Assembly: GCF_900163695.1 (NCBI RefSeq)
Contig: NZ_FUIC01000020.1
Location: 29,145 to 93,144, forward strand
Direction of reading: 5' to 3'
Origin: Gulosibacter sp. 10
Lineage (GTDB): Bacteria > Actinomycetota > Actinomycetes > Actinomycetales > Microbacteriaceae
Length of the DNA: 64,000 nt
Below are positions 39,043 through 49,069 of the stretch, piece by piece. The number at the start of each line of letters is the position of its first letter. Position 1 is the stretch's first letter. The translations under genes were made by a program, and so were the position numbers. Below the pieces are notes generated by a model. It had not been told where the DNA came from and did not search any database. It was given only the letters and a program-made list of their open reading frames with translations.

Positions 39043-40283
39043 GGCACGGTCACCTCGATCACGGTCGGTCCGCCCTGCGGGCTGGAGAATCGGTAGGTGC
39101 CGCCGACTGCGGTCACCCGGTTGATGACGCCGTCGATGCCGCCGCCGGCGTCGCGGTGCGCGCCGCCCCGCCCGTCGTCCTCGATGTAGGCGTAGAGCAC
39201 GGGCGTGCCGGCGGCGTCCAGCCGCTCGTCGATCCGCACGAAGATGCGGTTCGCGCCCGAGTGCTTCGTCGCGTTCGTGAGGGATTCCGCGACGGCGAAG
39301 TACATCGTCGCCTCGGCCCGGTCGGAGTGCCGCCGCGAGAGGCTCACCCGGATGTCGACAGGCGTGTGGCTGCGGCCGATCAGCGCCGAGAGCGCCGCGT
39401 CGAGGCCGCGGTCCTGCAGCACCGCCGGCTGGAAGCCGCGCACGAGCTGGCGGAGCTCGGTGACGGCGGTCATCGTGGATTCGCGGGCCTCCTCGATGAG
39501 CTCGCCCGCCCGGGCGGGGTCGTTCTCGAGCTTGCGCCGGGCCATGCCGAGCGTCATGCCCACCGCGACGAGCCGGGGCTGGACGCCGTCGTGCAGGTCT
39601 CGCTCGATGCGGGTGCGCTCGATGTCGGCGGCCGAGATGGCCTGCTGGCGATGCGTGGACTGCTCGCGGGCCTCGCGCCGGAGCTCGGCCTCGAGGCTCG
39701 GCACGAGCAGGGATGCGGAGATCGCCCGGTGCGCGTAGGCGAGGCCGATGAGCGCGGCGGCGCTCACGACGACGAGCAGGATGCCGAGCACGAGGACGAG
39801 CCAGCTGCCCAGCTCGACCGTGCCCGGCACGAGCCAGAAGGTCGAGATCGCGAAGGTCTCGCTCACGAAGGGCGCGACGAGCCACGCGATGCCGTGGCCG
39901 AGCGCGTACACGCCGAACAGGGCTGCGAAGCCGAGCAGCGAGGTGAGGAAGCCGTGCAGCAGCGAGGTCCAGGTGCGGGAGTCGGCGTACTGCAGCAGCA
40001 GCGTGTGCGGGATCCGCCAGCCGTCGACGCGGTCGGAGGTGCGGAGGCGATGCTCCGGCACCTCGAGGTCGAAGGTCCAGCCGGCCCGCGCCTCCTCGAT
40101 GCGCGCCATGCCGTAGAGCACGAGCCCGAGCACGGCGAGGATGAGGAAGCCGACGAGGAAGAAGAGGCCGACGACCCCGAGCGCCGCGGCGACCGACACC
40201 AGCACGATGACGGGGATGCAGAGGAGTCCGTAGAGCACCAGCTGCGGTATCGCCAGGGCGATGTGGAGTGCTTTGGATTTCAT
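39030..40283 (-). CDS. Sensor histidine kinase (DesK/NarX class)
   Basis: 417 residues. Hydrophobic helices occupy about 8-60 and 108-183, with no large extracellular domain, so it probably senses the membrane itself. The HisKA_3 dimerisation motif IERDLHDGVQPRLV places the phospho-His at 231. The ATPase part shows NATKHS and EDDGRGGAH with a late GGGIDGV. It is first gene of the three-gene operon and probably responds to envelope stress; this is inferred from the DUF4097 partner. Confidence 0.92.
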   Translation of the reverse strand: MKSKALHIALAIPQLVLYGLLCIPVIVLVSVAAALGVVGLFFLVGFLILAVLGLVLYGMARIEEARAGWTFDLEVPEHRLRTSDRVDGWRIPHTLLLQYADSRTWTSLLHGFLTSLLGFAALFGVYALGHGIAWLVAPFVSETFAISTFWLVPGTVELGSWLVLVLGILLVVVSAAALIGLAYAHRAISASLLVPSLEAELRREAREQSTHRQQAISAADIERTRIERDLHDGVQPRLVAVGMTLGMARRKLENDPARAGELIEEARESTMTAVTELRQLVRGFQPAVLQDRGLDAALSALIGRSHTPVDIRVSLSRRHSDRAEATMYFAVAESLTNATKHSGANRIFVRIDERLDAAGTPVLYAYIEDDGRGGAHRDAGGGIDGVINRVTAVGGTYRFSSPQGGPTVIEVTVPCAS

Positions 40284-40338
40284 GCTCTCAAGCTACGCGG
40301 GGCGGGTGCGCCGATCGACGCGGGTGCCCGGAGCGCCC

Positions 40339-40356
40339 GCGGGGGTTTTCCCCCGC
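40339..40356. promoter_or_regulatory. GCGGGGG/CCCCCGC hairpin between divergent operons
   Basis: A perfect 7-bp stem with a TTTT loop sits in the 129-bp gap between the sensor-kinase operon and the peptide-transporter operon. Role unknown; it could be an operator. Confidence 0.4.
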
Positions 40357-40376
40357 ATCCGGGCCGCGAATTATTC

Positions 40377-40406
40377 TTCGACTAGATGCAACAGTCGGGA
40401 TATGCT
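40377..40406 (+). promoter_or_regulatory. Leaderless promoter of the peptide ABC operon
   Basis: TTCGAC (40377-40382), an 18-bp spacer and TATGCT (40401-40406) end 6 nt before the ATG at 40413. This supports that start over the ATG at 40386. Confidence 0.6.
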
Positions 40407-40412
40407 GGGTGG

Positions 40413-42038
40413 ATGCACAAGCGACCCCTCCGGCTGCTCGGCGCACTGATCGGCCTGGCCGTCATCGCGCCCCTCGCCGCCTGCTCCGCCTCCCCCGCCG
40501 AGTCCAAGACCACTCTCACCTACGCCTCGGGCGAATCCGAGCCCGACTGCCTCGACCCGCACGTGGGCGGCAACTGGCCGCAGGCCCTCGTGGGCCACCA
40601 GTTCGTCGAATCGCTGTTCGCGCGCGACGAGTCCGGCGCCATCGTGCCCTGGCTCGCCGAGTCGGGCGAGGCGAACGAGGACGGCAGCGTGTGGACCATC
40701 ACGCTCAAGGAGGGCATCGAGTTCTCGGACGGCGAGCCGCTGAACGCCGAGGCCGTGATCGCGAACATGGAGCACCTGCGCGATCCGGACACGAAGTCCT
40801 CGACCGGCGTGCTCGCCCTCCAGAAGGTCGACGAGTTCGTCGCCACCGACGAGCACACCGTCGAGTTCCGCATGAACACCCCCGACTCGGCGCTGCTCGA
40901 GTCGCTCGCCCAGACCTGGCTCGGCATCATGTCGCCCGCCGGGATCGAGCGCGGCGAGGTCGAGAACTGCGAGGCGCCGATCGGCACCGGCGCGTTCAAG
41001 GTCGAGAGCTGGACCAAGCAGGACCGCGTCGTGCTCGTGCGCAACGAGACCCACACCGAGACGATGCCGGGCGAGCAGACCCCGCCCGAGGGCGAGCGCA
41101 TCGAGCGCATCGAGTGGCGCTTCATCCCCGACGCCGCCGCGCGCGTGGCCGCGCTCCAGGCCGGGCAGGTCGACGTGATCGACCAGGTGCAGCCGGACGC
41201 CCTCTCCCAGTTCCAGCAGAACGACGACTTCGAAACCCTGCTCGGCGCCCGCCCCGGCACCTCGGCCCGCATCGAGCTGAACACCACCCGCGCCCCCTTC
41301 GACGACCCGCTCGTGCGCGAGGCCTTCGTGAAGTCGGCGAACATCGACGCCGCCGTGGAGTCGCTCTTCTTCGACACGATCGACCGCTCCTACTCGCCGC
41401 TCGCCTCCTCGCTGCCCGAAGCCGCCTCCTTCCCGGACGACCTCGTCTTCGACGTCGACGCGGCCAACGAGCTGCTCGACGAGGCCGGCTGGACCGAGCG
41501 CAACGACGCCGGCATCCGGATGAAGGACGGCGAGCCGCTGAGCGTCTCGTTCCCGCTCTCCTCGAACCAGTCGATCCCGGCCGAGGTGTCCCTGGTCGAG
41601 CAGATCGCGGCGAGCGCGGGCGAGGTCGGGTTCGACGTGGAGATCGAGCTGCTCGACATCAGCTCCTGGTACGCCGCCTCCGGCGAGTGGGAGTTCGACG
41701 CGATCATCGCGCCGTACTCCAAGTCCTCCGCCGATGTCCTGCGCATCGTCTACCACTCCGACGGCAACATCCCCGCGCCCTCGGGCTACCACGCGAACAA
41801 CACGGGCGTGGAGAACGACGAGCTCGACGCGCTGCTCGACGAGGCGGGCGCGAGCTCGGACGAGGCCGAGCGCGCCGAGCTCTACGAGCAGGCGCAGTCG
41901 ATCATCATCGGCGACCACCTGGTCATCCCCCTCTACGACCAGATGGTGCAGTTCGCCTACACGCCCACGCTCTCGGGCTTCGCGCTCGACCCCTCGCTGA
42001 ACCTGCCCACGTTCACCAACGCGAGCTTCACCGGCTGA
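40413..42038 (+). CDS. Peptide/nickel-type ABC transporter substrate-binding lipoprotein
   Basis: 541 residues. Signal MHKRPLRLLGALIGLAVIAP with lipobox LAAC (Cys24) gives a lipid-anchored extracellular protein. The body is an SBP_bac_5 (DppA/OppA) fold: WTITLKEGIEFSDGEPLNAE, then PIGTGAFKVESW and RIELNTTRAPFDDPLVREA. It is first of four genes making a complete importer, probably for oligopeptides or similar solutes. Confidence 0.92.
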   Translation: MHKRPLRLLGALIGLAVIAPLAACSASPAESKTTLTYASGESEPDCLDPHVGGNWPQALVGHQFVESLFARDESGAIVPWLAESGEANEDGSVWTITLKEGIEFSDGEPLNAEAVIANMEHLRDPDTKSSTGVLALQKVDEFVATDEHTVEFRMNTPDSALLESLAQTWLGIMSPAGIERGEVENCEAPIGTGAFKVESWTKQDRVVLVRNETHTETMPGEQTPPEGERIERIEWRFIPDAAARVAALQAGQVDVIDQVQPDALSQFQQNDDFETLLGARPGTSARIELNTTRAPFDDPLVREAFVKSANIDAAVESLFFDTIDRSYSPLASSLPEAASFPDDLVFDVDAANELLDEAGWTERNDAGIRMKDGEPLSVSFPLSSNQSIPAEVSLVEQIAASAGEVGFDVEIELLDISSWYAASGEWEFDAIIAPYSKSSADVLRIVYHSDGNIPAPSGYHANNTGVENDELDALLDEAGASSDEAERAELYEQAQSIIIGDHLVIPLYDQMVQFAYTPTLSGFALDPSLNLPTFTNASFTG

Positions 42039-42042
42039 TCGG

Positions 42043-43092
42043 GTGACCGCAGCCGCCGAGCCGACGCCGGCCGCACCGGCCGCCCCGCCGCCCGAGCAGG
42101 ATCGGGCCGCGCGTGGCGGGGTGCGGCTGCGCCGCGTGCTCGGCCGCACCGCCTCGCGGCTGGCGGCCGCCGTCGTCGTGATCTGGGCGGTCGCGACGAT
42201 CACCTTCTTCGCGGTGCGGGCGGTGCCGGGCGACCCGGTGCTCGCCATCCTCGGCGGCCCGGGCTCGAACGCCACCGCGGAGGCCGTCTCCAAGGCCAGA
42301 GCCGACTTCGGCCTCGATCTGCCGCTGGGCGAGCAGTACCTCCTCTCCCTCGGCAGGCTGCTGCGGGGCGATCTCGGCGAGAGCTACCGCCTGCACAGCG
42401 AGGTCGCCACGGTGATCGGCGACCTGCTCCCCGGCACGCTGCAGCTCGCCGGCGCGGCGCTGCTGCTGGGATGGGCGCTCGCGCTCGCGCTCGTGTGGGC
42501 CTCGGTCCGCGGCGGCCGGGCCGCGGGGGCGATCACCGACCTCTTCGGCATCGTCGGCTCCGCGCTGCCCCATTTCTGGTTGGGCGCGGTGCTCGTGACC
42601 GTCTTCGCCACCGGCCTCGGCCTGCCCGTGGCACTCTCGGGGCCCGGCCTCGTCGGGCTCGTCCTGCCGGCCGCGACCCTCGCGATCCCGCTCGGCGGCT
42701 ACCTCGCCCAGGTCATGCGCGACTCGACGATCGACACCCTCGACAAGCCCTTCATCACCGCCGCGTTCGCGCGCGGCGACTCGACGGCGGGCGTCTTCGC
42801 CAAGCACCTGCTGCGCCGCGCGGCGCTGCCGGCCATCGGCCTCACCGGGTGGGCCTTCGGCTCGCTCGTCTCCGGCGCGGTGGTCGTCGAGAAGCTCTTC
42901 GCCAGGCCCGGGCTCGGCCGCGCGCTCGTCGACGCGGTCGTCGCGCGCGACGTGCCGATGGTCATCGGCGTCCTCATCGTCGTGGCGGCCTTCTACGTGC
43001 TCATCACACTCCTGACCGACATCGTCGAGCAGCTGCTCTCCCCCAGGCGGGACGCGGGGACCTCCGCGCCGCGGAAGGCGGCGGCCGCATGA
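42043..43092 (+). CDS. Peptide-type ABC transporter permease, DppB-like
   Basis: 349 residues with six predicted membrane segments and an N-terminal AVRAVPGDPVLAILGGPGSN typical of DppB. The EAA loop (RDSTIDTLDKPFITAAFARG) couples to the ATPase. GTG start 4 nt after the binding-protein stop. A long Pro/Ala-rich N-tail precedes the first helix. Confidence 0.9.
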   Translation: MTAAAEPTPAAPAAPPPEQDRAARGGVRLRRVLGRTASRLAAAVVVIWAVATITFFAVRAVPGDPVLAILGGPGSNATAEAVSKARADFGLDLPLGEQYLLSLGRLLRGDLGESYRLHSEVATVIGDLLPGTLQLAGAALLLGWALALALVWASVRGGRAAGAITDLFGIVGSALPHFWLGAVLVTVFATGLGLPVALSGPGLVGLVLPAATLAIPLGGYLAQVMRDSTIDTLDKPFITAAFARGDSTAGVFAKHLLRRAALPAIGLTGWAFGSLVSGAVVVEKLFARPGLGRALVDAVVARDVPMVIGVLIVVAAFYVLITLLTDIVEQLLSPRRDAGTSAPRKAAAA

Positions 43093-43904
43093 GCCGCGCG
43101 CTGCGCCGCATCGCGATCGGCCTGTGCCTCGCCGTCGCGGCCTGGTTCGTGCTCGCGGCGCTCTTCCCGCAGTGGCTCGCGCCGGGCGACCCGCTCGCCG
43201 TGGACCCCTCGGCCGCCTACAGCGCCCCCGGAGCGGGGCACCCCTTCGGCACCGACGAGTCGGGGCGCGACATCTACACGAGGGTCGTGCACGGCACCGC
43301 CCAGTCGCTGACGATCGGGCTCGCCGCCACGACGATCGGGCTCGCGCTCGGCGTGCTGCTCGCGACGCTCTCGGGCCTCGGCGGCCCGGTCGGCGACTGG
43401 ATCTCGACGCGCATCGTCGAGACGCTCTACGCCTTCCCCGGCATCCTGCTCGCGCTGCTGCTGCTCTCGCTCACCAGCCCGGGCATCGTGCCCACGACCA
43501 TCGCGGTGGGGCTCTCCACCGCCCCCGGCTACGCGCGCATGCTGCGCACCCAGTTCCTGCGGGTGCGCGCCTCCGCCTACGTCGAGGCCGACCGGGTCAT
43601 GGGCCGCGGCCCGTGGTTCCGCCTCGTGCGGACCATCCTGCCCAACGCGTTCCAGCCGCTCTTCGCGCTCGCGACCCTCGGCATCGGCCAGGCCGTGGTC
43701 TGGGCGTCGGCGCTCAGCTACCTGGGCCTGGGCGATCCGCCGCCGAGCCCCGAGTGGGGTGCGATGCTCAACGCCGGCGCCACCTACCTGCCCTCGGGCG
43801 GCTGGTGGATGTCGGTATTCCCCGGCAGCGCGATCGCGGCCGTCGCCGTGACCGGCACGCTGCTCGGGCGGCTGCGCAACGCCGAGGCGAGGGAGGCGCG
43901 ATGA
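43089..43904 (+). CDS. Peptide-type ABC transporter permease, DppC-like
   Basis: 271 residues. The DppC hallmark HPFGTDESGRDIYTRVVHGT precedes the membrane domain, and the EAA loop YVEADRVMGRGPWFRLVRTI is visible. The ATG overlaps the DppB stop (ATGA) and its stop overlaps the ATPase start the same way. Confidence 0.92.
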   Translation: MSRALRRIAIGLCLAVAAWFVLAALFPQWLAPGDPLAVDPSAAYSAPGAGHPFGTDESGRDIYTRVVHGTAQSLTIGLAATTIGLALGVLLATLSGLGGPVGDWISTRIVETLYAFPGILLALLLLSLTSPGIVPTTIAVGLSTAPGYARMLRTQFLRVRASAYVEADRVMGRGPWFRLVRTILPNAFQPLFALATLGIGQAVVWASALSYLGLGDPPPSPEWGAMLNAGATYLPSGGWWMSVFPGSAIAAVAVTGTLLGRLRNAEAREAR

Positions 43905-45496
43905 ACGACGAACGGCCGGTCCAGGCCCGACCCGGGGCGGACGAGCCCCTGCTCGACGTGCGGGGGCTGCGCATCGGCTTCGGGGGCTCCGAGATCGTCC
44001 GGGGGCTCGACCTGCGCATCGCCCGCGGCGAGTGCCTCGGGCTCATCGGCTCCTCCGGCTCGGGCAAGTCGCTGACCGCCCGCTCGCTCATCGGCCTCGC
44101 CGGCCCGGGCGCCCGGGTCGACGCCGAGCGGATGCGGCTGGCCGGGACGGACCTGCTCGGGCTCGGCGAGCGCCGCCTGCGCGAGGTGCGCGGCGGCCGC
44201 ATCGGCCTCGTGCTCCAGGACGCGCTCGTCTCGCTCGACCCGGCCCGCACGATCGGCGTCGAGCTGGACGCCACCCTCCGCCGCCACACCGGCCTCGGGC
44301 GCGAGGAGCGCGCGCGGCGCGCGGTCGAGCTGCTCGAGCTCGTGGGCCTGCCGGATCCCGGGCTGCGGATGCGCCAGCGCGCGGACCAGCTCTCGGGCGG
44401 CCAGCGCCAGCGCGCGCTCATCGCGATCGCGCTGGCCGGCGACCCCGAGCTCATCGTCGCCGACGAGCCCACCACCGCTCTCGACGCCGTCGCGCGCCGC
44501 GAGCTGCTCGCCCTGCTGCGCCGACTCGCCGACACCGGGATCGGCGTGCTCTTCGTCTCGCACGACCTCGTCTCGGTGCGCGTGCTCTGCGACCGGGTCG
44601 CCGTCATCGACGAGGGCCGCATCGTCGAGACGGCCGAGACCGCCGCCCTGCTCGACGCGCCCGCCTCGGCGGCGGGGCGGGCCCTCGTGGCCGCGCTCCC
44701 CCGCCCGCCGCGCGAGACCGCGCCCGTCGAGGGCCCGGTCGTGCTGCGGGCAGAGGCGCTCGAGCAGCGCTACCGGCTGCCCGCGGGCGGGGAGTTCACG
44801 GCGCTGCGCGGCGCCTCGCTCGAGGTGCGGCGCGGCGAGACCCTGGGCGTCGTCGGCGCCTCGGGCTCCGGCAAGTCGACGCTCGCGCGGATCCTGCTCG
44901 CGCTCGACCCGCCCGCCGCGGGCCGGGTGGAGTTCGAGGGCGAGCCCTGGGCGCCGCTCCCCGAGCGGCGGCGCCGGCCGCGGCGCCGCCGGCTCGGCAT
45001 GGTCGCGCAGGATCCGCTCTCGACGTTCGACCCGCGCCTGCGGGTCGGGCAGATCCTCGCGGATGCCCTGTCGGGCGGCCGCACCCGGCGGCCGCAGCGC
45101 CTGCGGGAGCGCATCCGCGCGGCGCTCGACGAGGTCGGCCTGCCGCCGGAGCACATCAGCGCCCTGCCGCTGCGGCTCTCGGGCGGCGAGCGGCAGCGGG
45201 TCGCGATCGCGCGCGCCCTCGCCGGGGCTCCGCACGTGCTCGTGTGCGACGAGGCGGTCTCGGCCCTCGACGCCACCGTGCGGCGGCAGATCCTCGACCT
45301 CATCGCCCGGGTGCGCGCCGAGCGCGGGCTGGCGTGCGTGTTCATCTCTCACGACCTGGACGTCGTCGGCGAGATCTCGGACCGGGTGGCGGTGGTCGAC
45401 CGCGGCGAGGTCGTCGAGATCGCGTCGACGCGGACGCTCTTCACGAACCCGCGACATCCCGCGTCGCGGACATTGCTCATCGGTCGTGATACATAG
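43901..45496 (+). CDS. Fused double ABC ATPase, DppD-DppF type
   Basis: 531 residues with two complete nucleotide-binding domains: Walker A GSSGSGKS at 50-57 and GASGSGKST near 320, signatures LSGGQRQR near 164 and LSGGERQR near 426, and Walker [12 protein letters not shown] and [11 protein letters not shown]. In the second domain the usual DEP is DEA, a mild departure. It powers the importer encoded just upstream. The short DppD/F-type C-terminal extension with its Fe-S or oligopeptide cysteines is absent. Confidence 0.92.
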   Translation: MNDERPVQARPGADEPLLDVRGLRIGFGGSEIVRGLDLRIARGECLGLIGSSGSGKSLTARSLIGLAGPGARVDAERMRLAGTDLLGLGERRLREVRGGRIGLVLQDALVSLDPARTIGVELDATLRRHTGLGREERARRAVELLELVGLPDPGLRMRQRADQLSGGQRQRALIAIALAGDPELIVADEPTTALDAVARRELLALLRRLADTGIGVLFVSHDLVSVRVLCDRVAVIDEGRIVETAETAALLDAPASAAGRALVAALPRPPRETAPVEGPVVLRAEALEQRYRLPAGGEFTALRGASLEVRRGETLGVVGASGSGKSTLARILLALDPPAAGRVEFEGEPWAPLPERRRRPRRRRLGMVAQDPLSTFDPRLRVGQILADALSGGRTRRPQRLRERIRAALDEVGLPPEHISALPLRLSGGERQRVAIARALAGAPHVLVCDEAVSALDATVRRQILDLIARVRAERGLACVFISHDLDVVGEISDRVAVVDRGEVVEIASTRTLFTNPRHPASRTLLIGRDT

Positions 45497-45512
45497 CGAA
45501 CATGCCCGGATC

Positions 45513-45585
45513 TTTGTAAGTTCGTGGAATACTGGGGAGAAGTTACAAATTGACCAGGCCCTGGACCGCGTCGTCGAGGGCCTGG
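45513..45585 (+). promoter_or_regulatory. pckG upstream region with two inverted repeats
   Basis: TTTGTAA (45513-45519) and TTACAAA (45543-45549) form an inverted repeat 23 bp apart. Directly after it CCAGGCCCT (45554-45562) and AGGGCCTGG (45577-45585) form a 9-bp hairpin. The first could be an operator, the second a leader hairpin or terminator of the ABC operon. PEP carboxykinase is usually carbon-source controlled. Confidence 0.5.
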
Positions 45586-45632
45586 GGGTAGCTAGCTCCA
45601 TCCATACCGAACCACGTGAAAGCAGCTGCGAT

Positions 45633-47471
45633 ATGCCCTCAACCTCGTCAGTGAACGCCAGCGAAATCCCCAAGCTCTCGAAGAACCCCGCCGTGAACGA
45701 GTGGGTGGTCCGCACCGCCGAGCTCACCCAGCCCTCGAGCGTGGTGTGGTGCGACGGGTCGCAGGAGGAATTCGACAACATCGCTGCCGATCTCGTCGAG
45801 TCGGGTACGCTCATCCGCCTCGACGAGGAGCTCCGTCCGAACTCGTACCTCGCGCGCTCCGACGCGAAGGATGTGGCGCGCGTCGAGAGCCGCACGTACA
45901 TCTGCTCCGAGCGCGAGGAGGACGCCGGCCCCACGAACAACTGGCGCGATCCCGCCGAGATGCGCGCCGAGCTCGAGCCGTACCTGCGCGGCTCGATGCG
46001 CGGGCGCACCATGTACGTGGTGCCCTTCGCCATGGGCCCCCTCGGCGGCAAGATCACCCAGTACGGCGTCGAGATCACCGACTCGCCGTACGTGGTGCTG
46101 TCGATGGCGCTGATGACCCGCTCGGGTTCGGCCGCGCTGGAGTACATCGCGCCGGACGGCGAATGGGTTCCCGCACTGCACACCGTCGGCGCGCCGCTCA
46201 TCGACGACGAGGGCAACGAGGTCGAGGACGTCGCGTGGCCGTGCAACGACACGAAGTACATCACCCACTTCCCCGAGACCCGGGAGATCATCTCCTACGG
46301 CTCCGGCTACGGCGGCAACGCCCTGCTCGGCAAGAAGTGCTTCGCGCTGCGCATCGCCTCGGTCATGGGCCACGAGGAGGGCTGGCTCGCCGAGCACATG
46401 GTGCTCATCCAGGCGACGAACCCCGGGGGCCGCAAGTACACGATCACCGGCGCGTTCCCCTCGGCCACGGGCAAGACCAACCTCGCCATGATGCGGCCCA
46501 AGCTGCCGGGCTGGAAGGTCGAGACCATCGGCGACGACATCGTGTGGATGCGCCCCGGCGACGACGGCCGCCTCTACGCGATCAACCCGGAGTTCGGGTT
46601 CTTCGGCGTCGCGCCGGGCACCGGCTGGTCGACGAACCCGGTCGCGATGGAGACCATCTCGAAGAACACGATCTTCACGAACGTCGCGCTCACCGATGAC
46701 GGCGACGTCTGGTGGGAGGGCATGACCGACGAGACGCCCGAGCACCTGATCGACTGGGAGGGCAACGACTGGACCCCCGAGTCGGGGCGTCCGGCCGCGC
46801 ACCCGAACGCCCGGTTCACCGTGCGCGCCGACCAGTGCCCCACGCTCTCCGCCGACTGGGACGCCGCCGACGGCGTGCCCGTGGACATCATCCTCTTCGG
46901 CGGCCGGCGCCGCACCAACGTGCCGCTCATCTACCAGTCGAAGAGCTGGGAGCACGGCTGCTTCCTCGGCTCCACGCTCGGCAGCGAGCAGACCGCGGCG
47001 GCCGAGGGCCCCGTGGGCGTGCTGCGCCGCGACCCGTTCGCGATGCAGCCCTTCGCCGGCTACCACATGGCGGACTACTGGAACCACTGGCTGACCTTCG
47101 GCGAGCGCCTCGGCGACAAGGCGCCGTCGATCTTCCAGGTGAACTGGTTCCGCCGCGACGCCGACGGCGGCTTCCTCTGGCCCGGATTCGGCGAGAACAT
47201 CCGCGCGCTCGAATGGGCGACCAGGCGGGTGGAGGGCGCCGTGGGCGCCGTCGAGTCGCCGATCGGCCTGCTGCCGGACACCTCGGATCTCGACACCGAG
47301 GGCATCGACGTGGACGAGGAGACGCTGCGGCAGATCTTCGACGTCCCCACCGAGGGCTGGCTGGCCGAGCTCGAGGAGACCGAGCGGTACTACGACGAGA
47401 TCGGCGAGCGGGTGCCGCAGGCGCTGCGCGAGCAGCTCGCCCAGGTGCGCGCCGCGTTCGAGCGGGCCTAG
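45633..47471 (+). CDS. pckG: Phosphoenolpyruvate carboxykinase (GTP)
   Basis: 612 residues, normal for the GTP-dependent family. It converts oxaloacetate and GTP to PEP, GDP and CO2 in gluconeogenesis. The P-loop [15 protein letters not shown] (about 272-286), [10 protein letters not shown], the [14 protein letters not shown] segment and [17 protein letters not shown] are all intact. The ATG at 45633 begins [19 protein letters not shown]; no strong Shine-Dalgarno is visible. Confidence 0.96.
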   Translation: MPSTSSVNASEIPKLSKNPAVNEWVVRTAELTQPSSVVWCDGSQEEFDNIAADLVESGTLIRLDEELRPNSYLARSDAKDVARVESRTYICSEREEDAGPTNNWRDPAEMRAELEPYLRGSMRGRTMYVVPFAMGPLGGKITQYGVEITDSPYVVLSMALMTRSGSAALEYIAPDGEWVPALHTVGAPLIDDEGNEVEDVAWPCNDTKYITHFPETREIISYGSGYGGNALLGKKCFALRIASVMGHEEGWLAEHMVLIQATNPGGRKYTITGAFPSATGKTNLAMMRPKLPGWKVETIGDDIVWMRPGDDGRLYAINPEFGFFGVAPGTGWSTNPVAMETISKNTIFTNVALTDDGDVWWEGMTDETPEHLIDWEGNDWTPESGRPAAHPNARFTVRADQCPTLSADWDAADGVPVDIILFGGRRRTNVPLIYQSKSWEHGCFLGSTLGSEQTAAAEGPVGVLRRDPFAMQPFAGYHMADYWNHWLTFGERLGDKAPSIFQVNWFRRDADGGFLWPGFGENIRALEWATRRVEGAVGAVESPIGLLPDTSDLDTEGIDVDEETLRQIFDVPTEGWLAELEETERYYDEIGERVPQALREQLAQVRAAFERA

Positions 47472-47486
47472 CGGCTCGCCGCGCCG

Positions 47487-47532
47487 CGAAGGCGGCCGGA
47501 TCCCTCCGACGGGAGGGGCCCGGCCGCCTTCG
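47487..47532 (+). terminator. pckG terminator
   Basis: CGAAGGCGGCCGG (47487-47499) pairs with its complement (47520-47532). The intervening bases also pair in part (CCCTCC with GGAGGG), making one long GC-rich hairpin 16 nt after the stop. Confidence 0.75.
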
Positions 47533-47569
47533 CCGTCTCCGACGGGTCGGCGAGTCCCGCCGTCACCCC

Positions 47570-47575
47570 TAGGAT
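47570..47575 (+). promoter_or_regulatory. -10 box (TAGGAT) of leaderless permease mRNA
   Basis: TAGGAT ends 6 nt before the GTG start at 47582. No ribosome site precedes the GTG, consistent with a leaderless transcript. Confidence 0.55.
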
Positions 47576-47581
47576 TGCTCT

Positions 47582-49039
47582 GTGAGCACACCCAAGACTG
47601 CCGAATCCAGGAAACCCTCGAGCGCACCCGATCTGATGGAGCGCCTGTTCCGGCTCGAAGAGCGCAGCACCTCGGTCGGCCGCGAGATCCGCGGCGGCGT
47701 GGTGACGTTCATCACCATCTCGTACATCCTCGTCCTCAACCCGCTCATCCTCGGCGGGCAGCCCTCCGCGGATATCGACGGCAACGCGCTGGACGCGGTG
47801 CAGGTGGCCTCCTCGACGGCCCTCGCCGCGGGCCTGCTCACGGTGGTCTTCGGCTTCGTCGCGAACCTCCCCTTCGCCCTCGCCGCGGGGCTCGGCATCA
47901 ACTCGTTCCTCGCGGTCTCGATGGTGCACCAGGTCACCTGGCCCGAGGCGATGGGCCTCGTCCTGCTCAACGGCGTGGTCATCGTGATCCTCGGGGCCAC
48001 GGGCGCCCGCACCGCGATCTTCCACGCGGTGCCGGCGGCGCTCAAGTCGGCGATCACCGTGGGCATCGGCATGTTCATCGCCTTCGTCGGCCTCGTGAAC
48101 TCCGGATTCGTGACCCGCACCGAGGGCGGTCCGCCCGTGCAGCTGGGCCTCTCGGGCTCGATCACGACCATCCCCACGGTCATCTTCGTCATCGCGCTCC
48201 TGCTCATGGGCATCCTGCTCGTGCGCAAGGTGCCCGGCGCGATCCTCATCGGCATCGTCGTGGGCACCGTGCTCGCGCTCATCGCCGAGGGCATCTGGCA
48301 TCTCGGCGCCTCGGCCGACGGCAACGCGGGCGGCTGGAACCTCACCGTGCCGGCGATGCCCGAGCAGGTCGTGGCGCTGCCCGACTTCGGCCTCGTCGGC
48401 GAGATCGACCCGCTCGGCGCCTTCGCGCGGCTCGGCCCCGTGGCGGCCCTCATGCTGCTGCTCACGCTCGTGTTCATGAACTTCTTCGACGCGATCGGCG
48501 CCATGACCGGCCTGGCCCGCAACGCGGGGCTCGCGAAGGAGGACGGCACCTTCCCGCGCATCCGCTCGGCCTTCGTCGTCGAGGGCCTCGGCGCCGTCGT
48601 CGGCGGCGCCACCTCGAGCTCCTCGAACACGATCTTCGTCGACTCGGCCTCCGGCATCGGCGAGGGCGCCCGCACCGGGCTCTCCGCGGTGGTCACGGGC
48701 GCGCTCTTCCTGCTCGCGCTCTTCTTCACGCCGCTCGCGGTGGTCGTGCCGATGGAGGTGGGCTCGGCCGCGCTCGTCGTGGTGGGCGCCATGATGATGG
48801 CCCAGGTCTCGGACATCGACTGGAAGGACTTCGCCGTCGCGCTGCCCGCCTTCCTCACGATCATCTCGATGCCGCTCACCTACTCGATCGCGAACGGCAT
48901 CGGCGTCGGCTTCATCTCCTGGGTCGTCGTGCACCTCTGCACCGGCCGCGCCCGCAAGGTGCACTGGCTGCTCTGGGTGGTGGCCGCCGGCTTCGTCGTG
49001 TACTTCGCCCGCACGCCCATCGAGGCGCTGCTCGCCTAG
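47582..49039 (+). CDS. NCS2-family purine permease, AzgA/PbuG-like
   Basis: 485 residues with about 13 hydrophobic segments. Signatures are LGINSFLAVSMV in helix 3 and VFMNFFDAIGAMTGLARNAG in helix 8, with GGATSSSSNTIFVDSASGIG after it, matching the AzgA-like hypoxanthine/guanine/adenine group rather than UraA. GTG start, probably leaderless. The next gene is a TetR regulator that may control it or the alcohol dehydrogenase. Confidence 0.9.
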   Translation: MSTPKTAESRKPSSAPDLMERLFRLEERSTSVGREIRGGVVTFITISYILVLNPLILGGQPSADIDGNALDAVQVASSTALAAGLLTVVFGFVANLPFALAAGLGINSFLAVSMVHQVTWPEAMGLVLLNGVVIVILGATGARTAIFHAVPAALKSAITVGIGMFIAFVGLVNSGFVTRTEGGPPVQLGLSGSITTIPTVIFVIALLLMGILLVRKVPGAILIGIVVGTVLALIAEGIWHLGASADGNAGGWNLTVPAMPEQVVALPDFGLVGEIDPLGAFARLGPVAALMLLLTLVFMNFFDAIGAMTGLARNAGLAKEDGTFPRIRSAFVVEGLGAVVGGATSSSSNTIFVDSASGIGEGARTGLSAVVTGALFLLALFFTPLAVVVPMEVGSAALVVVGAMMMAQVSDIDWKDFAVALPAFLTIISMPLTYSIANGIGVGFISWVVVHLCTGRARKVHWLLWVVAAGFVVYFARTPIEALLA

Positions 49040-49069
49040 CGGCGGCGCACGTCCACGGAGGTTCCCGCC

